64,000 nt of DNA from Adiantum capillus-veneris (Eukaryota; Streptophyta; Polypodiopsida; Polypodiales; Pteridaceae). The notes beneath the pieces are model-generated. The model was given only the letters and a program-made list of their open reading frames with translations. It had not been told where the DNA came from and searched no databases. Below, one piece after another: positions 57,563 through 64,000 of the stretch. A program made the translations under genes and the position numbers. The DNA is taken from contig CM043969.1 of NCBI GenBank assembly GCA_014529385.2, positions 33,802,446-33,866,445 on the forward strand, written 5' to 3'. Each line of letters opens with the position of its first letter. Position 1 is the first letter of the stretch.

Positions 57563-57799
57563 ACCTCACATTCTCTAGTCATGTCCAATCCCTGCACACC
57601 TCGGTCTAGAGGTGCACGGAGATCAGAACCACCGGGTTATAATCTCGTCTTTATTGGTCAATACCTATATTTGTGGGTACAAGAAATCTACAGACCCACG
57701 TCTACATGATACTGCATGTAGTGGATAAAACCCCTTTGCCTCTTCTCTAGCTGTAGCACTTCACAGCATCTTAACATCTTTTCACAGTAGATCTTTTCA

Positions 57800-57994
57800 C
57801 TGTTCGTCTAACTCTAAACCCTAAACCGTAAGTAATTCTTGCGTGGACTCGATCTAACGTAAATAAGCGTAAATCTAAATAAACGTAAATCTAACTAAAA
57901 ATAAACCTAAATCTAATTTAACGTAAGTCTACATCTAACCTAATCTTTAACGTCTTTTGGGATAGTTTCCTACGACGTTAAAACTCTCTTCTTC

Positions 57995-58030
<36 letters not shown>

Positions 58031-58720
58031 ACCTAAATAAACCTAAGTCTAATCTAATATAACATAAATCTAAATCTAACGTAAATTATGTTATATTAAA
58101 AACAAAGAACTAAACTAACAAGGATTATAAGAACCTTAAAACTGATTTAACACATAATTTTTCACATAACTCGGCAAGAGTTCGCATTCTCATCACTAAA
58201 GATGTGAGAGTTAACTTCCGGTGGTGACGATGCCTCATCTCCATCCACATGTGACGACAGCAATTGGCCCTTTGGACCGTTCTTGCTCTTGTTACTAACT
58301 TTGAAGTTGTTGTTGAATGACTAGAGGTTGTCTAGATGGTCATTGTTGGGGATGTAGTGACTCTTGCCGCCCTAAAGATCCACCTTCTTCCCTATCTTCT
58401 GAAGACATTTCACCAGTACTTTTGGATCGACGGAGCCCACCATGAGTGAAGGCATCAATACCCTATATTCCATTGAGGGCTTTCTTCACCCGCTTCATGC
58501 AGGCATCGCAGTCTATGGAGACCTAAATCTAATCTAATATAACGTAAATCTAAATCTAGCGTAAATAAACGTAAATCTAACTAAAAATAAACCTTAATCT
58601 AATCTAATTTAACTTAAATAAACCTAAATCTAATTTAACGTAAGTCTACATCTAACCTAATCTTTAACGTCTTTTAGGATAGTTTCCTACAACGTTATAA
58701 CTCTCTTCTTCTTGTGTGTG
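57800..58720. repeat. Direct duplication of a TAAATCTAA-rich segment
   Basis: A segment of about 150 bp (57840-57990) rich in CGTAAATCTAA units and ending TCTTCTTCTTGTGTGTG recurs near 58550-58720. The two copies flank the HMA-like fragment. A TAAACCCTAAACC stretch at about 57812 resembles telomere repeat but is only two units. Confidence 0.75.
58200..58525 (-). pseudogene. Captured HMA-domain (heavy-metal-associated) protein fragment
   Basis: On the minus strand: SIDCDACMKRVKKALNG, then (after a frame change) VDPKVLVKCLQKIGKKVDL, the layout of an HMA domain as in plant HIPP metallochaperones (M-x-C-x-x-C, then VxGxVDPxKLLKxLxKxGK). The first Cys pair reads C-D-A-C. Downstream in various frames: GGKSHYIPNNDHLDN and FKVSNKSKNGPKGQ, which suits the linker of such proteins. 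A stop and shifts show it is broken. Bounded by duplicated AT-rich repeats. Confidence 0.6.
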
Positions 58721-58924
58721 TGCGCGTGTGTGGATGTGTGTGCCAATAAAAAGAGATAAATGGTATAACCTTTCTATCACCCATGCAAAGTATGATAGAT
58801 TGGTTATGCCATTTCCCTCTTGAATAATAGGTCTTGAGTTCAACTCCTCGTCGGCTAGATCTTTAGGTCTTTTAATTTTAATTAGTTTCCTACGACGTTA
58901 AATTAGTTTCTCTCCCTTTCTCTC

Positions 58925-59171
58925 TCAATGTGTGTGCGTTTTTTTGTTTATGCATGTTTTCTCTCTCTTTTCCTCTCTCAATGTGTGCGTTTTTTGTTTA
59001 TGCATGTTCTCTCTCTCTTTTCCTCTCTCAATGTGTGCGTTTTTTATTTATGCATGCTCTCTCTCTCTTTTCCTCTCTCAATGTGTGTGTGCATTCTTTG
59101 TTTATGTATGTGTGTGTGCGTTTTTGTTTATGTTTGTACTCTCTCTCTCTCTCTCTCTCTCAAAAACACTA

Positions 59172-59222
<51 letters not shown>

Positions 59223-59312
59223 GGGGAATGGAACATGAGAGTGAGGAGAGGGAAGGAGCATACCTGGCTCTCCTTCCTCTCCTCGTGTGTGTGTGTGTGT
59301 GTGTGTGTGGAG

Positions 59313-59360
<48 letters not shown>
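58925..59360. repeat. Microsatellites and short repeats near the right CACTA end
   Basis: Three ~58-bp repeats (GTGTGCGTTTTTTGTTTATGC type) at 58925-59100, then CT, GT and GA runs at 59135-59225 and 59285-59355. No gene; the open frames here follow the repeats. Confidence 0.9.
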
Positions 59361-59361
<1 letters not shown>

Positions 59362-59419
59362 CGTTACCTGCTCAGATCTGAGTTTTTCGGCGCTCTCTGT
59401 TATTTTTTTTAGCCCAGCC

Positions 59420-59520
59420 GGCGTCGCTATGAGCGTTGCAAATTTACAAGTAAATTTGCGACGCTCATAGCGACGTCGGGATTTTTTTTTTTTGAGCGTC
59501 GCTGTGTGAGCGTCGCTAAT
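59420..59520. repeat. Right subterminal repeat region of CACTA
   Basis: Copies of GCGTCGCTAT and GCGACGCTCATAGC in both orientations immediately inside the right terminus, matching those at 40152-40335. Confidence 0.8.
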
Positions 59521-59589
59521 ATGAATAGCCTCTTGTAGTGTTTGTAATGATTTGACTTTCCAATGACAATATGATCAACAGTTGTGTCT

Positions 59590-60395
59590 ACTCTGTCTAT
59601 TATCTTTGTAATTTCAAGTTCTGTATGTAATTGCAGTCAATTTCAGTAAATTTGTGCATTTTAAGTACCCTTAGGGGTAGATAAGCCTACAAGGGGCAGA
59701 AAAAGGCCTGGCCACAAGGGCACGCAAATGGCCCATCCAAAATTGATGGATGGGCCATTTGTGCGCCCTTGTGGCCAAGCCTTTTTCTGCCCCTTGTAGG
59801 CTTATCTACCCCCAAGGGTACTTAAAATAACCAAATTTACTAAAACCTATTGGTTTTGCATCAATATTTTATATGGATCCTTATGGACACCTTTTTTTGG
59901 TCATTTCAAGCTTTGAATTCCTTATAGGATATAAAAAAAAATAACATATTGTGAAACCAAGTGTCCAATGTAATTTGACTTTTTGGTGCAAGGGTGTAGT
60001 AGGTAGAGCTAAAGCAAGTGATAGTTTGCTAGAAACTTCATTTTATAATTGATTTGAGATTTTCTAGTGTCCTTGAGTCTGAACATATACTGGAATTGCC
60101 ATAAAAAGGTTGCATTTAAATGAATGATGCAAAACCAATCCATTGCAATAAATTTGTGCTTTTTAAGTACCCTAGGGGGTAGATTGGCCTATAAGGGGCA
60201 AAAAAATGCTTGGCCACAAGGGCGCGCAAATGGCCCATCCAAAACTGATGGATGGGCCATTTGCGCGCCCTTGTGGCCAGGCATTTTTTGCCCCTTATAG
60301 GCTAATCTAACCCCCTAGGGTACTTAAAAATCACAATTATACTCAAATTGACTGCAATTACATACCTTGAAATAACAAAGTCAAAAAACAATTCA
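59590..60395. repeat. Large inverted pair with a hairpin in each arm
   Basis: Sequence 59590-59900 is repeated as its complement at 60070-60395 (for example TGTAATTGCAGTCAATTT... against its complement near 60340). Each arm contains a 169-bp near-perfect hairpin (59659-59827 and 60161-60329) with arms of about 80 bp and a loop of about 8 bp around AAATTGA. The hairpin starts TTTTAAGTACCCT. Structure fits a foldback or MITE family present in two copies. Confidence 0.88.
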
Positions 60396-60506
60396 TATCA
60401 CCAATTGAAACAATTTTCAAGATTGACAAATCAGATTGAAAAGAATTTGCAATATGGAGAGACAATTTCAAATATTTTTTATTCCTTCTAGCACGGTGAT
60501 TTTACA

Positions 60507-62084
60507 TCATGTATCTGAGGAGTTCAGAATTTTTTTGACCATTTCCTGGCGCCTATTTTGCGCGTAAGGCAACTCCCTAGTCAAGAGGGACTGCGCTATG
60601 GCATTTGGGTCAGTTGAGCCAATGGAAGCATGTATCCCTATCTGGGCAAGCACTTTACCACGAAAGCCAGTGCCAAACGCTGTGCATACAAGGGATCTAC
60701 GCACTAGGAACACTTGATGCGCAGTTTGAGCAATGGTACTCAAACACAAAAACTTGCTCAAAGCTTTTAACGACCAAGTCATAAAATGGGCTTGGGGAGT
60801 AAATTCATTATGGATAATGGCCACATCGCCAGGGGGGAGTTGTCCGAGGTAATGCGCAAGGGAAGCTTGAGGTCCAAAGCCCGTCCGCTTGCCACCCGTC
60901 CTTGCAGCAAAATCATCAACCTCCACAACATCCTGTCATAAACCGATGAAGGTTGAGAAAAAAGACAACGAAGGATAAAATAGTAACATGAAAATTAGGA
61001 TACAGTTTACCTCCTGCTCCTTCTCGTCCTCCTCCCTGTTGCCCTTTGCATCCAAGTCAATGCTCCCATGCACCACAGATACAAGCTTTGGATCATCAGA
61101 TGGGAGGTTGCATAATGGCATAGGCATCCTAGCAGCCTCAACCTTGGCTTGCGTGGCTTGGAAATCTTCATCAGCCACGTGCAACTGCTCTGCTGCCAGG
61201 ACCTCCGCACATACAACTGCAATAGTGTCAGCAACAGAGTCCCCATATGGCAAGAGCTTTCTTTCTAGGGCATCTAGCGTATTGTCTAAGGGACATTTGC
61301 TGCTGTTGCATAGAACGCTCAAGCATTCATCCATGCGCAGGCCAAATGCTTTTTACAAATCATGCAGGAACACAAACTCCTCCCCATCCACTAACACTAA
61401 GGAGAAGCGGCTAATTTCTACCTCTGGGATAGCCACATCCGTCAGTGGTAGTGGCATTGGAGTGTCACTAGGGCCAGCCGCAACTATGGATTTCTCAACC
61501 ACTTCCTCAAGACCCCTAGGGTACTCGAGCTGGTGTGCTTTTCCTTCCGCTGCAGGGTTCATGGGGATAACCTGCTTCTCCTTGGTGTCCTTGATAAAGG
61601 ACCCAACTTGAAGGTGTGGTAAGCGGAGCTCCTCCAAATCAGGTTCCTTGCTCAACAAGAAGATAAATGTTGCGAGCCGAGAAAGGTACTCCACCCCCAA
61701 CTTGCGCTTCTTGAGCGCTGACACCCCAGGGGCTTGCTCGTCCAAGTAATGGCCTGCATTGGTTGCAATTTCATGGAATCGTTGCAACCGCTTGGAGAAT
61801 GGGCGATCACCTTTGTGTATATAGCGCAAAAGATCGCAAGGCACCCAGATCCCTGCATGTGGGGGGATAGATACAGAATATTTTATGATGTGCTCCTCCA
61901 TGAACGCAGAAATCTCCTCAAATGCATCCATGTGAAGGGCAACTGTGGCGTCAAGGTCAGGGAGACAAGTAAAAAAGGTATGGAGGTCCAACTTCCCTTT
62001 GTATTTGGTGTCCTCGAGGAAGAGGATGAAGCGTGACAAAGGGGTGGATGTGGGTATAGATGCAGAGGCTGTGGCAGCATCCAT
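60507..62084 (-). pseudogene. Unknown two-exon gene with one in-frame stop
   Basis: Start at 62084 (MDAATASASIPTS) preceded at about 83 bp by a TATA box. Exon 1 (62084-61011) holds 358 codons; intron GTAAACTG...TTTATGACAG (61010-60933, 78 bp); exon 2 (60932-60507) holds 142 codons. Phases join exactly as EKEQE | DVVEV. A TAA at 61353-61355 (codon 244) breaks the frame after EEFVFLHDL, with good frame both sides (KAFGLRMDECLSVLC). Product features: FTCLPDLDATVALHMDAFEE, LSRLATFIFLLSKEPDLEEL, FLVRRSLVCTAFGTGFRGKV. No family recognised. Either a pseudogene or a sequence error. Confidence 0.55.
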
Positions 62085-62159
62085 GTCTAGCCTGGGGTGT
62101 GGATAGAGAGTGGAGGAGCTCAAGAGTTGCAAAAGTGAAAATAGTGAATGAGTTAGGTG

Positions 62160-62175
62160 GCCCCCCTTTTATAAT
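62160..62175 (-). promoter_or_regulatory. TATA box before the unknown gene
   Basis: The minus strand reads ATTATAAAAGGGG (TATAAAA at 62173-62167), about 83 bp before the start codon at 62084. Fits a core promoter for the downstream gene. Confidence 0.5.
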
Positions 62176-62329
62176 GTACCCTTTTTTTAAGACATTAAAA
62201 AAAAGGCACTTTCACCAAAAAACGATTTCTCATCCCAATGCAAAAAAATATATTCAAAGGCATGATTTGCCGAAGCAAATCATGTTGATTAGAGCGGGGA
62301 TCAATATGAAAATTGCAAGAGTTACAAAG

Positions 62330-63670
62330 TTATAAGATCGATAGCATAGTTCCATCTATCCCCCAGTCCTCCTCGACCTTCAATTTGTCTTCCATTCTCT
62401 TCCCAATCTGCGGACATTCGTTACAATAAGCATCTAATGATCGACAAACGATGATGTATTGAAAATGTGGTGGAAGGATTCTCACCTTGTGACCTTGTAA
62501 ACGAAATTGTGCTTGTTGAAGGGCCTCAAAACCCATAATAACCAAATGTTCTCGAACATTACTGAGAGTCCAATGCTTGTTCACTTGGACTGCCTCCAAA
62601 GCATCGTTGGGCATCTTCACTGTAATGTCAAAGCTTGCAATAGTGCCGTCTGCACTCTGTAAGGGAGTCCACACTCCAAGCTTGCACATCCAACGATCAT
62701 AGTGAAATCGTATGTACAAGGAGGTGCGGGATTTCAAATAGCGCATTCCAATACCTGAAGCTCCAACCTTACAACGATACCGGTCCCCGTTGTGCATGCC
62801 CTCCACAAAACCCCAGTCCTCTTCTAAAAGCCTTCCTAATTCCTCGTAATGTGCATCTTTAAATACAAGCATTGTGGTAGTCTCCACAAATCCAAACTCT
62901 TTAAAAATGTGCACAAAACAATGAATAGGCAAACACCAGCTCAAGCCCACAGACCTAGAAGCTTTAGAGTATTTCAAAGAGTTTTGGACATCCATTATCA
63001 TCTTTTGCTTGAAAGATGCTACCGACCACAAATCTGGGACCGGCCACTCCATACTTAATAAGGAAGTTACTTTGATGGGTTCAAGCGTTCCAAATGCTTG
63101 TGTAGAAGTAGGGACAATATAGGAGTGAGAATAGAAGAAAATCCTTCTTTGAACCAGTTTGGTTGGGCAAAGATGCGGGAACATTATTGCTCCAATATCT
63201 GTATGTATAGCATTGAATGTGCCGGAGAGACTATGTAGTGGCTGCTCCTCCACCAACGTGGATGGAAATATGACTATAAATGCATGACAAATGTTAAGTA
63301 TGAATCCATAATAACATTACACTGTGATTTCACACCTAGCTTTGTATTCTCAAAACATGTACTTACAATGTGTTGGAAATTGAGGTGGTTGTTGCAAGTG
63401 CATGGTTGACATTGAGAAAACATGTTGCACAATGGCTACGGTCCCCTTGTCTTTGCGGTTCTTGAAGCCAAGGAGCTTTCCTTTCCAATGAAGATCCAAG
63501 TTTGCACGATTCCGCACACGATGAGGGCCAACAGCAGATGGTTGCATGTATACCCAAGCACCTTTGGTGAACTCTTGTGGCACCCACTCATCATCTACAC
63601 CTCTAGTGTTGTGGCATGCAAGTGCTGTGACCTCATCCTTTGGCCGCCTTTGCGAAGTAGAGTTGGCCAT
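62330..63670 (-). CDS. Unknown two-exon gene, 415 residues
   Basis: Start at 63670 (MANSTSQRRPKDEV) in good context (CAACCATGGCC). Exon 1 63670-63367 (304 bp), intron GTAAGT...TTTATAG (63366-63274, 93 bp), exon 2 63273-62330 (944 bp). The joined frame is exactly 416 codons with stop. Features: WKGKLLGFKNRKDKGTVAI, FPHLCPTKLVQRRIFFYSHS, RSLDAYCNECPQIGKRMEDK and FQYIIVCRSLDAY. No family is recognised, and no membrane segment or signal peptide is apparent. It lies 246 bp upstream of the second unknown gene in the same orientation. May be a host gene or cargo of an unrecognised element. Confidence 0.6.
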
Positions 63671-63685
63671 GGTTGAGCAAAGCAA

Positions 63686-64000
63686 ACTAGGAGGAGGAGA
63701 AGAACCTTGCTTGTTGCTAGAATGTAGGTGGGATAAAGTGATATGAAAAAATGGTCAACCCTTGTGGCAATGGGAGGAGAAGGTGGACAACCCTTGCTTG
63801 GTGTGGCACTGGGAGGAGAAGGTGGATAAGCCTTGCTTGGTGTGGCAATGGAAGGTGGTAGGGGAGGAGAGAGGAGCTTCCTTGCTGCAGCAATGGAGAT
63901 GGTGTAAAGAGAGAGAGTGTTGGAGTAGAGGATGAGTGTGATGGTTGCAACCAAGGAGGGGTTGGAAAAGGGGTTCTAGAGAGAGAAAATCCCTTTTTGC
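63686..64000. other. Flank of the unknown gene; GGTGGA/CCTTGCTTGG repeats
   Basis: A short repeat GGAGGAGAAGGTGGA...CCTTGCTTGGTGTGG recurs at 63772, 63812 and partly 63845. No further gene before the edge. Confidence 0.55.

Larger units (their letters stand above)
40083..59540 (-). mobile_element. Composite CACTA (En/Spm) transposon, 19.5 kb
   Basis: The left end CACTACAAGAGG (40083-40094) is the exact complement of the right end CCTCTTGTAGTG (59529-59540). Short subterminal repeats of GCGTCGCTAT type crowd both ends. Flanking 3-bp sites are ATT and TTT, one mismatch from a target duplication. The interior holds a TNP2-like transposase on the minus strand, a second CACTA-type gene, tandem arrays and gene fragments. 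One TNP2 exon occurs twice, 11 kb apart, so this is a nested or recombined element and not a simple one. Confidence 0.8.

Noticed and set aside
57805-57830. Telomere-like CCCTAAA
   Set aside because: Only about two units; not an interstitial telomere array.
58928-59470. 180-codon frame with Cys/Val and Arg/Glu runs
   Set aside because: It is the translation of CT, GT and GA microsatellites and short repeats, with no gene features.

Overview
The window looks like a repeat-dominated stretch of a large land-plant nuclear genome. The support is plant-type Ty3/gypsy and Ty1/copia retrotransposons, PBS sequences complementary to plant initiator tRNA-Met, an En/Spm (CACTA) transposon with a TNP2-like transposase, tRNA-derived SINE-like sequence, GT-AG introns, and many (CT/GA)n, (GT/CA)n microsatellites. 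The species cannot be named. The Helentron-type element and the element style make me think of a large-genome, perhaps non-angiosperm, plant, but that is only an impression.

Layout. 1-1.5 kb: tail of a decayed minus-strand gypsy (integrase, chromodomain). 3.7-4.1 kb: an unrecognised ORF. 4.0-9.7 kb: a decayed minus-strand gypsy with its 3' LTR start and PPT. 10.6-14.4 kb: three Ty1/copia pieces in mixed orientations, two of them ending exactly at (GA/CT)n tracts; an inversion between the tracts would make those two collinear. 16.26-21.93 kb: a complete LTR element by structure (131-bp LTRs, GAATT target duplication, tRNA-Met PBS, PPT) with almost no coding capacity. 22.9-29.3 kb: a decayed rolling-circle transposon with RPA-like ORFs, a Rep domain lacking its HUH centre, a PIF1-type helicase and a C-terminal endonuclease/exonuclease/phosphatase domain, which is the Helentron architecture. 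29.6-33 kb: SINE-like sequence and microsatellite-laced tandem repeats. 33.78-37.54 kb: a young non-autonomous Ty1/copia element (188-bp LTRs, 3 differences, GAAAG target duplication). 38.2-38.6 kb: an orphan LTR end plus PBS. 40.08-59.54 kb: a composite CACTA transposon with matching 12-bp termini and subterminal GCGTCGCTAT repeats. It carries a split TNP2 gene with one duplicated exon, a second CACTA-type gene, long minisatellite arrays, and fragments of two host-like genes (a CTD/NLI-type phosphatase and an HMA-domain protein). 59.6-60.4 kb: two copies of a 169-bp near-perfect hairpin arranged as an inverted pair. 60.5-63.7 kb: two adjacent minus-strand genes of unknown function with good GT-AG introns; the downstream one has a single in-frame stop.

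The window is essentially a stack of transposons. The only candidates for ordinary host genes are the two unknown genes at the right end, and even these may be mobile-element cargo. The most interesting items are the Helentron-like element, the CACTA with captured gene pieces, the microsatellite-bounded copia inversion, and the coding-poor LTR element.
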